DNA from: RPQJ01 sp963726665
GTDB lineage: Bacteria; Pseudomonadota; Gammaproteobacteria; Steroidobacterales; Steroidobacteraceae
Length of the DNA: 64,000 bases
Assembly (NCBI GenBank): GCA_963726665.1
Contig: CAVSDW010000012.1
Location: 750,478-814,477, forward strand
Direction: 5' to 3'
The notes beneath the pieces were generated by a model. The model saw only the letters and a program-made list of their open reading frames with translations. It had not been told where the DNA came from and did no database searches. Below, one piece after another: positions 34,074-46,095 of this stretch. Numbering within the stretch: the stretch's first letter is position 1; each line of letters opens with the position of its first letter. A program made the position numbers and the translations under genes.

Positions 34074-35316
34074 TCAGTCGGATCCGCGCTGAAATGCCGG
34101 GGCCGCACCCCCGCTCGCGGCCACCAGGGCCCAGGCCGCGGCGATCGTCGCGCTGCCCCAGAAGACGCCGGTCAGCCCGAACCGGCCGAGCAGCACGCCA
34201 CCCAGCGCGCCGCCGCCGAAGGCGCCGAGGAACTGCGCCGTGGCGAAGATGCCCAGCGCCGCGCCGCGGTCGGTTCCCGGCGCGGCCAGCGTGAGCAGTG
34301 CCGGCAGCCGCGCCTCGAGGTAATTGAAGACCGCGAAAAAGAGCGTCAGCGCCGCGAGCACCCGCCAGAGGTGCGCGTGGTCGAGGCCGAGCAGGGCCTG
34401 GGCCACGGCGACCAGCACGACCGCGAAGACGAACAACGGGAGGCTGCGACTGCCTCGCTCGGTGACCAGGATCAGCGGGATCGTGCCTGCAAGCGACACC
34501 AGGAAGACACCGAGATAGACCTTCCAGTGCCCGGCGGCTGCGATCCCCAGGTCGCCGACCAGGACCTGCGGGACGGACAGGAAGGTCGCGGTCATGATGA
34601 AGTGCAGCGCGAATACACCCGCGTACAGGGGCCTGAGCGCGGGTCGCACCAGCATGTCCGCCAGCGCCGACAGTTCGCGCGACTCGGCGCCACCGGTGGC
34701 CGCTGGCTCGACGGGCACTGCAATGTGCAGCAGCACGAGGCCCGCGAGCGCCATGGCCAGCATGATGACGAAGATGCCCGGCACGCCGATCGCGGCGTCC
34801 AGCACCGGCGCCAGCACCAGCGCCAGCACGAACGACAGGCCGATGCTGATGCCGACGAACGCCATCGCGCGCGTGCGGACCTCGGGGCGCGTGAGGTCGG
34901 CGAGCAGCGCCGTCACCGCGGCCGACACCGCGCCCGCCCCCTGCACGCAGCGGGCCACGAACAGCATGGTGACGGTGTGTGCGAACACCCCGATCAGCGA
35001 GCCGGCCGCGAAGAGCAGCAGGCCGATCGTGATCAGCGGCTTGCGGCCGTAGCGGTCCGACCAGCGCCCGAACTGGATCTGCAGCAGCGCCTGCGTGAGG
35101 CCATAGGCGCCCATGGTCAGGCCGAGCATTTCGGGGGAATAGTCGGGAAGCTGGCGCGCATAGAGCGCCAGCACCGGCAGCAGCAGGAACAGCCCCAGCA
35201 TCCGGGTGGCATAGATGGCCGCAAGCGCACCGACCGACCGGCGCTCGAGCGGCGTGAGCGCCGGCTTGGATGTTTCGTCCAGGGTACTGATTGGCGTTGC
35301 CTCTGAGGCTCGGCAT
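34074..35316 (-). pseudogene. MFS transporter (12 spans), start region needs a one-base correction
   Basis: The main frame encodes a major facilitator protein with about 12 membrane spans, including TRMLGLFLLLPVLALYA in span 1 and GRWSDRYGRKPLIT in the loop 2-3 region. No ATG, GTG or TTG lies in frame before span 1. Translated upstream it reads CRASEATPISTLDETSKPAL. The ATG at 35316 is in another frame; dropping one base near 35300-35308 gives MPSLEATPISTLDE and then the transporter, 413 residues in all. The alternative is a CTG start at 35282. Substrate cannot be assigned. The uvrA-MFS-ssb order is common in related bacteria. Confidence 0.72.
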
Positions 35317-35360
35317 ATATTAGCAGGCTGCCCGCCACCCGTCGGAACCCTGCGCCAGCC

Positions 35361-38237
<2,877 letters not shown>

Positions 38238-38255
<18 letters not shown>

Positions 38256-38759
38256 CGCCCGTACCGTAGTGCGGAAGCGGTGGCAGACCTCGCCGGCAGT
38301 GCGGGTCTCGGTGTAGCGCCCTTGTGTATGGCTCGAAATCACCCGGCGCCAGAAACCGAGTGCCGGGCGGTTGTACTCGTCCTCGATGACCTCCCACTCG
38401 CCGGAGAACCGGCTGAACAGCAGGGCCGCCGCGCCCGCGCCGACGCCCCGACGGCGTGCCGTTCCGGCCACGAAGAACTCGGCCATGCGGTAGTCCGCGT
38501 CGCGACGCGGGAAGGACGCAACGCGCGCAACGAGGGCGAAGCCGACTCGCTGGTCGTTCTGGAGAATCACGAAGGGATGCGACGTTGAGTCGCCGAACCA
38601 GCCTGCGAGGAACTCGCCCTCGCGCTCGTTCCACTCGCCGAGGACGGGGAAGAGTCCCGTCTTGCTGGCGGAAAGCTCGGACAGATAGTCCCGGTAGACC
38701 GCTCGTATCCACTCGCGGTCGGCAGGTGAGTCGCGCGCGTCTCGTAGTGTGACGGGCAC
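38238..38759 (-). CDS. GNAT-family N-acetyltransferase
   Basis: A 173-residue protein with the GNAT acetyl-CoA pocket around RMAEFFVAGTARRRGVGAGAA (R/Q-x-x-G-x-G/A). The C-terminal segment GEWEVIEDEYNRPALGFWRRV fits the family's end strands. Substrate unknown. Its 3' end overlaps uvrA convergently by 18 bases, so the two may interfere. Confidence 0.82.
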
Positions 38760-38833
38760 TGTTCTCGGGCCAGCCGGTGACTGGCGGGTGTCGGGCCGGA
38801 AGCCCGGGGGCGGGACGTCCTGGTCAGTGGGTC

Positions 38834-38861
38834 GGGCGGGTCCGAAGCTTCGGACCCGCCC
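38834..38861. terminator. Perfect 14-bp inverted repeat, likely terminator or stop of the lipoprotein mRNA
   Basis: GGGCGGGTCCGAAG (38834-38847) is followed directly by its exact complement (38848-38861). It lies 29 bases downstream of the lipoprotein gene on the minus strand. There is no T-run, so it is either a weak terminator or an mRNA 3'-end stabiliser. Confidence 0.55.
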
Positions 38862-38890
38862 TTCCCGATCAGCTTACGCTGAGACCTTGC

Positions 38891-39226
38891 TTACTGCTGG
38901 GGCGGGGCAGCCGGGGCAGCGGCGTCGGCAGCGGCAGCGGCGGCGTCGCCAGCGGCGACAGCGGCGTCACCAGCGGCGTCGGTCGCAACGGCAGCGGCGT
39001 CGGTCGCGGCACCAGCGGCGCCAGCAGCGGCGTCGGTGGCAGCAGCGGCGGCGGCGTCGCCAGCAGCGGCGGCGGCGTCGGTGGCGGCAGCAGCGGCGTC
39101 GCCAGCGGCATCCGTCGCAACAGCGGCGGCGTCAGCGGCGGTGGCAGCGGCGTCGTCAGCCTTCTTGGCGCAGCCAGCGAGGGCCAGGGCAGCGAGGGCA
39201 GCGGCGAGGGCGATCTTGGAGTTCAT
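38891..39226 (-). CDS. Ala/Asp-repeat lipoprotein
   Basis: A 111-residue protein with a lipoprotein signal peptide ending in the lipobox ALAGC (Cys19). The mature part is almost only Ala with Asp, Thr, Gly and Val, in repeats such as ATDAAGDAA and DAAAAA. The segment DAAAVATDAAGDAA occurs twice. The pattern predicts one long helix with acidic residues about every seven, and the C-terminus is PAAPPQQ. A good ribosome-binding site (AAAGGGG) precedes the ATG. Function is unknown; homologues by composition occur in Xanthomonadales. Divergent from pepQ, with a 211-base gap that shows no further gene. Confidence 0.7.
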   Translation of the reverse strand: MNSKIALAAALAALALAGCAKKADDAAATAADAAAVATDAAGDAAAAATDAAAAAGDAAAAAATDAAAGAAGAATDAAAVATDAAGDAAVAAGDAAAAAADAAAPAAPPQQ

Positions 39227-39437
39227 GCGAAATACCCCTTTGGGTTTGATGATGGAACGGGACTTGACTCAGCAGTCGAGCGATCGCGGCCCTTGGGCCA
39301 GCGCGCCGACGACTGCGTGGATTGGATTCTAGGACCGGCGGGTCGCCCGCGAACGCGCCAATCTGTCTCCGAATGGCGACAATCGGGCGTCTTCGGCAAG
39401 ATGTCGGCTGGGACCCACCCTCAAGGGATGATTCACC

Positions 39438-40757
39438 ATGCAAGCAGACATCGACAGCCTGTTTCCCGCTCACCTGGCCGAGCTGCGGCTGCGGGTGGAC
39501 CGGGCCCTGTCTGCCCACGGGTTCGACGGCATCGCGATCTACTCCGGGGCCGCAGGGTATTCCTTCCTGGACGACCGCAGCTACCCGTTCAGGGTGAACC
39601 CACACTTCGCGCAGTGGGCGCCGGTGACCGACCTGCAGCAGAGCTTCGTCGCGTACTCGCCGGGAACGAAGCCGCTCCTGTGCTTCCACCAGCCGGCGGA
39701 CTACTGGCACCTGCCGCCCGCCCTGCCCACCGGTGACTGGTTGCGCGAGTTCCGCCTCGAGGTCCTGCGTGAGCCCGGCCAGGCGCGCGAGCTGCTCGGG
39801 CTCGCCGGTCGGCGCGTCGCGTTCGTGGGCGAATGGCAGGACATGTTCTCGGACTGGGGCTTTGCCGCCGTGAACCCGTCATCGCTGCTGAACCAGCTCC
39901 ACTACGAGCGCGCGGTGAAGACGGCGTACGAGCTGGAATGCATGCGCCGCGCTTCCCGCATGGCCGTGCGAGGGCACGTGGCCGCGCGCGATGCCTGGGC
40001 GGCGGGCGCCTCGGAGTTCGAGACGCATCTGGCCTACTGCGCGGCCGTTGGACAGCGCGACGAGGAACTGCCCTACGGCAACATCATCGCGTACAACGAG
40101 GGTGCCGCGGTGCTGCACTACCAGCGGCTCGATCAGCGCCACGACGGGACGCGCCGGTCGTTTCTCATCGACGCCGGTGCCCAGTTCCGGGGCTACGCCG
40201 CGGACATCACCCGGACCTACGCGGCGGGCGACGGCGAGTTCGCGGACCTCGTCCGCGGCATGGATTCGCTGGAGCTCGACTTGTGCGCCGCCGTGACCGG
40301 CGGAACCGACTACCGCGACATCCACCTCCTCGCCCATCGCAGGATTGCGGGACTGCTCGGCGATGCCGGCATCATCGACTGCGGCCCGGACGAGGCGGTG
40401 GCGAGCGGGCTCTCCTCGGTGTTCTTCCCGCACGGCATCGGGCACCTGCTGGGGCTGCAGGTGCACGATATCGCCGGGCTGGCCCGGGACGCCTCGGGCG
40501 CCGAAATCCCGCGGCCGGACGGTCACCCGTTCCTGCGCCTGACGCGCCGGCTCGAGCCCGGGTTCGTCGTCACGATCGAACCGGGCCTGTACTTCATCGA
40601 CCTGCTGCTGGATGCGGCGCGGGCCGGCAAGCACGGCCGAAGGATCCGTTGGGACGCAGTGGAGCGCCTGCGGCCCTTCGGTGGCATCCGCATCGAGGAC
40701 GACGTCGCCTGCACGGGCGGCGCGCCGGAGAACCTCACCCGCGACGCCTTCGCATAA
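39438..40757 (+). CDS. pepQ: Xaa-Pro dipeptidase
   Basis: A 439-residue pita-bread metallopeptidase that cleaves Xaa-Pro dipeptides. The five metal ligands are seen in IDAGAQFRGYAADITRTY (two Asp), HGIGHLLGLQVHD (His), TIEPGLYF (Glu) and GGIRIEDD (Glu). AAGGGA precedes the ATG as ribosome-binding site. A large inverted repeat follows the gene. Confidence 0.94.
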   Translation: MQADIDSLFPAHLAELRLRVDRALSAHGFDGIAIYSGAAGYSFLDDRSYPFRVNPHFAQWAPVTDLQQSFVAYSPGTKPLLCFHQPADYWHLPPALPTGDWLREFRLEVLREPGQARELLGLAGRRVAFVGEWQDMFSDWGFAAVNPSSLLNQLHYERAVKTAYELECMRRASRMAVRGHVAARDAWAAGASEFETHLAYCAAVGQRDEELPYGNIIAYNEGAAVLHYQRLDQRHDGTRRSFLIDAGAQFRGYAADITRTYAAGDGEFADLVRGMDSLELDLCAAVTGGTDYRDIHLLAHRRIAGLLGDAGIIDCGPDEAVASGLSSVFFPHGIGHLLGLQVHDIAGLARDASGAEIPRPDGHPFLRLTRRLEPGFVVTIEPGLYFIDLLLDAARAGKHGRRIRWDAVERLRPFGGIRIEDDVACTGGAPENLTRDAFA

Positions 40758-40893
40758 AAAGGGGACATTCTCCTTTTCAGGAAATAGGGGACATTCCCCT
40801 ATTTGCGGCTGAGCGCGTTGCTCCCGTGGCGGAAACAGGGGAATGTCCCCTATTTCCTGATTTCGGCGAAAAAGGAGAATGTCCCCTTTTTTG
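40756..40893. repeat. Large imperfect inverted repeat between pepQ and mscL
   Basis: The left arm (40756-40804) contains GGGGACATTCTCCTTTT and GGGGACATTCCCCTATTT; the right arm (40835-40893) holds the same in reverse complement. They pair with one extra stretch of about 10 bases in the right arm, around a spacer of about 30. The arms also contain smaller stems of their own. It lies between convergent genes and would form a strong structure in either mRNA, so it can act as a bidirectional terminator. The repeated GGGGACATTC core looks like a REP-type mobile repeat unit. Confidence 0.75.
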
Positions 40894-40905
40894 CCCCGAT
40901 TTTCC

Positions 40906-41295
40906 CTATTTCTTCAAAAGGTCGCGGATCTCGGTCAGCAGCACCACGTCGGCAGGCGGTGCGGCGGGCGCGGCTGCCGGTGGGGGCGTCTTGAGCTTGT
41001 TGATGGCCTTGACCGCCAGGAAGATCGCCGCCGCGATGATCAGGAAATCGAATACCGACTGCAGGAAGGCGCCGTACTTGAGCAGCAGAGGCTCGCCGGC
41101 CGCGTTGGTGCCGATGGTCGCGGCCAGCTTGCTGAAGTCCACACCGCCCACCACGGTGCCGAGCAGCGGCATGACCACGTCGCCCACGAACGACGAGACG
41201 ATCTTGCCGAACGCGCCGCCGATCACGACGCCAACCGCCATGTCGAGCACGTTGCCCTTCATGGCGAATTCCTTGAATTCCTGAATCATGCCCAT
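40906..41295 (-). CDS. mscL: Large-conductance mechanosensitive channel
   Basis: A 129-residue MscL that releases solutes on osmotic downshock. The N-terminal EFKEFAMKGNVLDMAVGVVIGGAFGKIVSSFV is the pore-lining first span; the second span is near 75-100 (VFDFLIIAAAIFLAVKAIN) and the C-terminus ends in VLLTEIRDLLKK. The ATG at 41295 (MGMIQEFKE) gives the normal length; the upstream frame is not similar. It lies just after the alpha operon terminator. Confidence 0.95.
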   Translation of the reverse strand: MGMIQEFKEFAMKGNVLDMAVGVVIGGAFGKIVSSFVGDVVMPLLGTVVGGVDFSKLAATIGTNAAGEPLLLKYGAFLQSVFDFLIIAAAIFLAVKAINKLKTPPPAAAPAAPPADVVLLTEIRDLLKK

Positions 41296-41375
41296 TTGCC
41301 TGCTCCTCGAATCTGTCCCCGGAACGACCGTGCGGATGCGCGCGGACCTCGGCGAACGATAGGCCTCCGGCCCAG

Positions 41376-41404
41376 AAAAACGAAGCCGGGGTTCGCCCGG
41401 CTTC
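41376..41404 (-). terminator. Terminator of the ribosomal alpha operon
   Basis: On the minus strand a 9-bp stem GAAGCCGGG/CCCGGCTTC (41382-41390 with 41396-41404) with a 5-base loop is followed by a run of five T residues (41376-41380 as A on the plus strand). It is 28 bases after the rplQ stop, so it ends the long ribosomal transcript. Confidence 0.85.
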
Positions 41405-41431
41405 TCTTCTCCAACCTCCGGCCGGACTGCG

Positions 41432-41941
41432 TCAGGCGGAAGCGGTCTTCTTCTTGCGGGGTGCGCGCGGCTTCTTCGCAGCCGGCTCGGCGGCAGCCTC
41501 GGCCTCGGGGGCCGCGGCCTTCTTCTTGCTGGCGCGAGGCTTTTTCTTCGCCTCGTCCGCGGGCTGCTCCTCGGCGGCAGGCGCGGCCTGGTCGACGAGC
41601 GCCATGAGCGCCATGTCGGCGTTGTCGCCGGCGCGCGTCGCCATGTGCAGGATCCGCGTATAACCGCCCGGACGCGCCTTGAAGCGCGGGCCGAGGTCGT
41701 CAAACAGCTTCGTCACGATTTCGGTGTCGCGCAGCTTCGAAAAGGCGCGGCGGCGGTTGGCCTGGCTGTCCGTCTTGCCGAGCGTGATCAGCGGCTCGAC
41801 GAAACGGCGCAGTTCCTTCGCCTTCGGCACGGTCGTGCGGATGGTCTCGTGGCGCAGCAGCGAGGCCGCCATGTTGCGCAGCATCGCCCAGCGATGCGTG
41901 GAGTTGCGGCTCAGCTGCCGCCCGGTCAGTCCGTGTCTCAT
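41432..41941 (-). CDS. rplQ: 50S ribosomal protein L17 with an Ala/Lys-rich tail
   Basis: The core (about residues 1-125) starts MRHGLTGRQLSRNSTHRWAM, the standard L17 opening. About 45 further residues (AKKKPRASKKKAAAPEAEAA and KKPRAPRKKK) form a low-complexity basic tail that E. coli L17 lacks. Total 169 residues. It is the last gene of the alpha operon. Confidence 0.94.
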   Translation of the reverse strand: MRHGLTGRQLSRNSTHRWAMLRNMAASLLRHETIRTTVPKAKELRRFVEPLITLGKTDSQANRRRAFSKLRDTEIVTKLFDDLGPRFKARPGGYTRILHMATRAGDNADMALMALVDQAAPAAEEQPADEAKKKPRASKKKAAAPEAEAAAEPAAKKPRAPRKKKTASA

Positions 41942-42005
41942 CTCTGTATCCGCCTCGACCCGGGGCCGCTCTTCACGGCACCGCGGTCACTGGTCATGGG
42001 TCACT

Positions 42006-43010
42006 TCAAACGACGTCCCGGTCCTCTTCGCGCTTCAGCCCGGCCGGCGGCCAGCTGTCGAGGCGCATGCCGAGCGTGAGGCCGTGGCTCTCGAGGACTT
42101 CCTTGATCTCGGTGAGCGACTTCTTGCCGAGGTTCGGCGTGCGCAGCAGCTCCACCTCGGTCTTCTGCACGAGGTCGCCGATGTAGTGGATGTTCTCGGC
42201 CTTGAGGCAGTTCGCGCTGCGGACCGTGAGCTCGAGCTCGTCCACCGGGCGCAGCAGCAGCGGGTCGACGTGGTGCTCGCTCGGCTTCGACTTGTCTTCG
42301 TCCTGCCCCTGCAGGTCCACGAAAACGGACAGCTGGTCCTTCAGGATCGAACCGGCGCGGCGGATCGCCTCTTCCGGGTCGATCGTGCCGTTGGTCTCGA
42401 TGTCGATGATCAGCTTGTCGAGGTCGGTGCGCTGTTCGACGCGCGCGGCTTCGACGTTGTAGGTCACCTTGCGGATCGGGCTGAACGACGCATCGAGCAG
42501 CAGGCGGCCGATCGGGCGGCTGACCTCCTCGAACGCGAGGCGCTGCATGGCCGGGCGATAGCCGCGGCCGCGCTCGACCTTCAGCGTCATCACGAGCTCG
42601 CCCGCCTTGGTCAGGTTGGCGATGACGAGTTCCGGATTCAGGATCTCGACGTCGTGGTCGCCCTGGATGTCGCCGGCGCGAACCGGGCCGGGGCCCTTCT
42701 TCGACAGCCGGAGCTCGGAGGCCTCGCGCGCGTTCAGGCGGATGGCGACCTGCTTCAGGTTCAGCAGGATCTCGACCACGTCCTCCTGCACGCCCTCGAT
42801 GCTGGTGTACTCGTGGAGCACGCCCTCGATCTCGGCCTCGGTGATCGCGCTGCCCGGCATGGACGAGAGCAGCACGCGACGCAGCGCGTTGCCGAGCGTG
42901 TGGCCGAAGCCGCGCTCGAACGGCTCGATCACCACGCGGGCGTGGCGGGGCGCGGTCGGCGTCACCTTGACGACGCGCGGGCGGAGGAATTCAGCAATGG
43001 CTGACTGCAT
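42006..43010 (-). CDS. rpoA: RNA polymerase alpha subunit
   Basis: A 334-residue alpha subunit. The N-terminal dimer domain spans 1-235 (including ERGFGHTLGNALRRVLLSSMPG) and the C-terminal DNA-binding domain about 250-325 (RSANCLKAENIHYIGDLVQ, NLGKKSLTEIKEVL). The ATG at 43010 gives MQSAIAEFLRPRVV, the normal N-terminus; a GTG at 43019 in frame is ignored. Confidence 0.97.
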   Translation of the reverse strand: MQSAIAEFLRPRVVKVTPTAPRHARVVIEPFERGFGHTLGNALRRVLLSSMPGSAITEAEIEGVLHEYTSIEGVQEDVVEILLNLKQVAIRLNAREASELRLSKKGPGPVRAGDIQGDHDVEILNPELVIANLTKAGELVMTLKVERGRGYRPAMQRLAFEEVSRPIGRLLLDASFSPIRKVTYNVEAARVEQRTDLDKLIIDIETNGTIDPEEAIRRAGSILKDQLSVFVDLQGQDEDKSKPSEHHVDPLLLRPVDELELTVRSANCLKAENIHYIGDLVQKTEVELLRTPNLGKKSLTEIKEVLESHGLTLGMRLDSWPPAGLKREEDRDVV

Positions 43011-43028
43011 TGAAGTCACCCTGCGGTA

Positions 43029-43652
<624 letters not shown>

Positions 43653-43677
43653 CGCTGTGTTCCTCGGCGGCGTCGGG

Positions 43678-44085
43678 TCAGACGCGGCGCTTCTTGGGCG
43701 GACGGCACCCGTTGTGCGGGATCGGCGTCACGTCCTCGATACTCGTAACCTTGAGCCCTGCGGCATTGAGCGCGCGCACGGCCGACTCGCGTCCCGGGCC
43801 AGGCCCGCGGACCCGCACCTCGACCGTCCGGACGCCATATTCCTGGGCAGCAACACCGGCCTTCTCCGCCGCAACCTGGGCGGCGAACGGCGTGCTCTTG
43901 CGCGAACCACGGAAGCCGCAGCCGCCGGAAGTGGCCCAGGAGAGCGTGTTGCCCTGCCGGTCGGTGATCGTGATCACGGTGTTGTTGAACGACGCGTGCA
44001 CGTGCGCGATGGCGTCGGTCACCATCCGCTTCACCTTCTTGCGCGGCTTGGAGGCACCGGCAGTCTGCTTCTTGTCATCCGACAT
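43678..44085 (-). CDS. rpsK: 30S ribosomal protein S11
   Basis: A 135-residue S11 of the 30S platform. The segments HASFNNTVITITDRQGN, KSTPFAAQVAAE and the C-terminal PHNGCRPPKKRRV are diagnostic. It lies 25 bases upstream of rpsD. Confidence 0.97.
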   Translation of the reverse strand: MSDDKKQTAGASKPRKKVKRMVTDAIAHVHASFNNTVITITDRQGNTLSWATSGGCGFRGSRKSTPFAAQVAAEKAGVAAQEYGVRTVEVRVRGPGPGRESAVRALNAAGLKVTSIEDVTPIPHNGCRPPKKRRV

Positions 44086-44118
44086 GAGAGGTCAGTCCTC
44101 GTTCAGTGGCGCGGCCGA

Positions 44119-44499
44119 TCAGGCCTTGCCGACAGGTGCGTTCAGCTTCACGGCCGCCTTGCGCGGGCCCTTTCGCGTGCGCGCGTTGGTGCGCGTGCGC
44201 TGTCCGTGCATCGGCAGTCCCTTGCGGTGACGGATGCCGCGGTAGGTACCGAGGTCCATCAGTCGCTTGATGTTCATCGACACTTCGCGCCGAAGATCGC
44301 CCTCGACCGGCAGTCGCGCGATCGCCGAGCGCAGCGCCGCGACCTCGGGCTCGGTCAGGTCCTTGACCTTGGTGTCAGGCTTGACACCCGCCGCCTCGCA
44401 CGCGCGCTGCGCCTGCGAACGGCCGATGCCGTAGATGGACGTGAGGCCCACCCACACGTGCTTGTTCATCGGAATGTTTATGCCGGCGATACGGGCCAT
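44119..44499 (-). CDS. rpsM: 30S ribosomal protein S13
   Basis: A 126-residue S13 of the 30S head, contacting the subunit bridge. It starts MARIAGINIPMNKHVWVGLT and contains the RGIRHRKGLPMHGQRTRTNA motif near the C-terminus. First gene of the alpha operon proper, after rpmJ with an 80-base gap that holds no gene. Confidence 0.97.
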   Translation of the reverse strand: MARIAGINIPMNKHVWVGLTSIYGIGRSQAQRACEAAGVKPDTKVKDLTEPEVAALRSAIARLPVEGDLRREVSMNIKRLMDLGTYRGIRHRKGLPMHGQRTRTNARTRKGPRKAAVKLNAPVGKA

Positions 44500-44578
44500 T
44501 TGAGGCTCACTCCGGGGCGCGAAAAGCCCGCAATAATAACTGAATTACGCTGGTTACTCAATGCAGTCGGCCTCAGGC

Positions 44579-44692
44579 TCAGCCTTGCCGCTGCTTGTGC
44601 CGCTTGTCACTGCAGATGACGTAGACGACGCCGCGTCGGCGCACCACCTTGCAGTTCTTGCAGATCCGTTTAACCGAGGGTCGAACTTTCAT
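44579..44692 (-). CDS. rpmJ: 50S ribosomal protein L36
   Basis: A 37-residue L36 starting MKVRPSVKRICKNCKVVRRR. The zinc ligands CKNC, a later Cys and His are present, so it is the zinc-binding C+ form. It lies between secY and rpsM, the standard spc-operon end. Confidence 0.96.
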   Translation of the reverse strand: MKVRPSVKRICKNCKVVRRRGVVYVICSDKRHKQRQG

Positions 44693-44721
44693 GGGTCTCT
44701 CTCCGACGTGGACCGCGGCGC

Positions 44722-46065
44722 TCAGCGCAGCTGTCCGGCGCGGCCGTAGCCGCGCAGATTGGCCTTCTTCATGAGCCCCTCGTACTGGTGCGACATCAGG
44801 TGCGCCTGCAGCTGGGACATGAAGTCCATGATCACCACCACGATGATCATGAGCGAGGTGCCGCCGAAGTAGAACGGCACGCGGAACTTGGAAATCAGGA
44901 TCTCGGGCAGCAGGCACACGAGGGTGACGTAGATCGCGCCCCAGACGGTGAGGCGGGTCAGCACCTTGTCGATGTACTCGGCCGTGTGCTGGCCGGGGCG
45001 GATTCCCGGGATGAAGGCGCCCGACTTCTTGAGGTTCTCGGCCGTCTCGCGCGAATTGAACACGAGGGCGGTGTAGAAGAAGCAGAAAAAGATGATCAGC
45101 GCCGAGTAGAGCACCATGTGCACCGGCTGGCCGATACCGAGGCTGGCCGCCACGCCCTGCAGCCAGGCGAAGTTGTCGGAGGTGCCGAACCAGCTGGCGA
45201 TGGTCGCCGGGAACAGCAGCAGGCTCGAGGCGAAGATCGGCGGGATCACGCCCGACATGTTGAGCTTGAACGGCAGGTGCGTGGTGGTGCCCGCGAACAT
45301 GCGGCGGCCCTGCTGGCGCTTCGCGTAGTTCACGGGGATGCGGCGCTGCGCGCGCTCGACGAACACCACGAACGCGGTCACGGCAGCCACCATCAGCACG
45401 ATGATGAGGGCGAGCGCCGGATTGATCTCCCCGTTGCGCACGAGTTCGAGCGTGCCGCCGATGGCCGCGGGCAGGCCCGCCACGATGCCCGAGAGGATGA
45501 TCATCGAGATGCCGTTGCCGAGGCCACGCTCGGTGATCTGCTCGCCGAGCCACATCAGGAACATCGTGCCCGCCACCAGCGTGGCCGTCGCGAGGAATAC
45601 GAACTGCGGCCCCGGATTCAGCACCACGCCCTGGTTCTGGAATGCAACCGCGGCACCGGCGCCCTGGAATGCGGCGAGGCCCACGGTGCCCCAGCGGGTG
45701 TACTGCGTGAGCTTGCGCCGGCCGGCTTCGCCTTCCTTGCGCAGCGCCTGCAGCTGCGGCACCACGACCGCCATCATCTGCACGATGATCGACGCGGAGA
45801 TGTAAGGCATGACGCCGAGCGCGAGGATCGACAGCCGCATGAGCGCTCCTCCCGAGAACATGTTGAACATGCTCAGGATGGTGCCCTGCTGGTCCTGGAA
45901 GAAGCGCGCCAACGCGGCCGGGTCGATACCCGGCACCGGGATGAAGGTCCCGACGCGGTATACGAGCAGACCGCCGATCAGGAAGAGGAACCTCCCCCTG
46001 AGCTCGGTGAGCCGGCTTGCCTCACCGAGTGCGGCGACGGGGCTCTTTGAAGACGGGTTGGCCAC
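44722..46065 (-). CDS. secY: Preprotein translocase subunit SecY
   Basis: A 447-residue, ten-span channel subunit of the Sec translocon. Known segments are GTFIPVPGIDPAAL after the first span, NMFSGGALMRLSILALG-type plug region, the GLGNGISMII and the cytosolic loop RRIPVNYAKRQQGR. It is 30 bases downstream of rplO and followed by rpmJ, as in most proteobacteria. Confidence 0.97.
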   Translation of the reverse strand: MANPSSKSPVAALGEASRLTELRGRFLFLIGGLLVYRVGTFIPVPGIDPAALARFFQDQQGTILSMFNMFSGGALMRLSILALGVMPYISASIIVQMMAVVVPQLQALRKEGEAGRRKLTQYTRWGTVGLAAFQGAGAAVAFQNQGVVLNPGPQFVFLATATLVAGTMFLMWLGEQITERGLGNGISMIILSGIVAGLPAAIGGTLELVRNGEINPALALIIVLMVAAVTAFVVFVERAQRRIPVNYAKRQQGRRMFAGTTTHLPFKLNMSGVIPPIFASSLLLFPATIASWFGTSDNFAWLQGVAASLGIGQPVHMVLYSALIIFFCFFYTALVFNSRETAENLKKSGAFIPGIRPGQHTAEYIDKVLTRLTVWGAIYVTLVCLLPEILISKFRVPFYFGGTSLMIIVVVIMDFMSQLQAHLMSHQYEGLMKKANLRGYGRAGQLR

Positions 46066-46095
46066 GCGTGTTCCTTAGGGTTCCCGGCGGGCCGC

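Noticed and set aside
38770..39180. Ala/Ser/Gly-rich open frames antisense to the repeat lipoprotein, and possible CRISPR-like periodicity.
   Set aside because: The periodicity comes from Ala and Asp codons; there are no constant repeats with unique spacers.
39227..39437. Possible additional gene or regulatory RNA between the lipoprotein gene and pepQ.
   Set aside because: No coding frame with similarity and no convincing promoter pair; the gap is of ordinary size for divergent genes.
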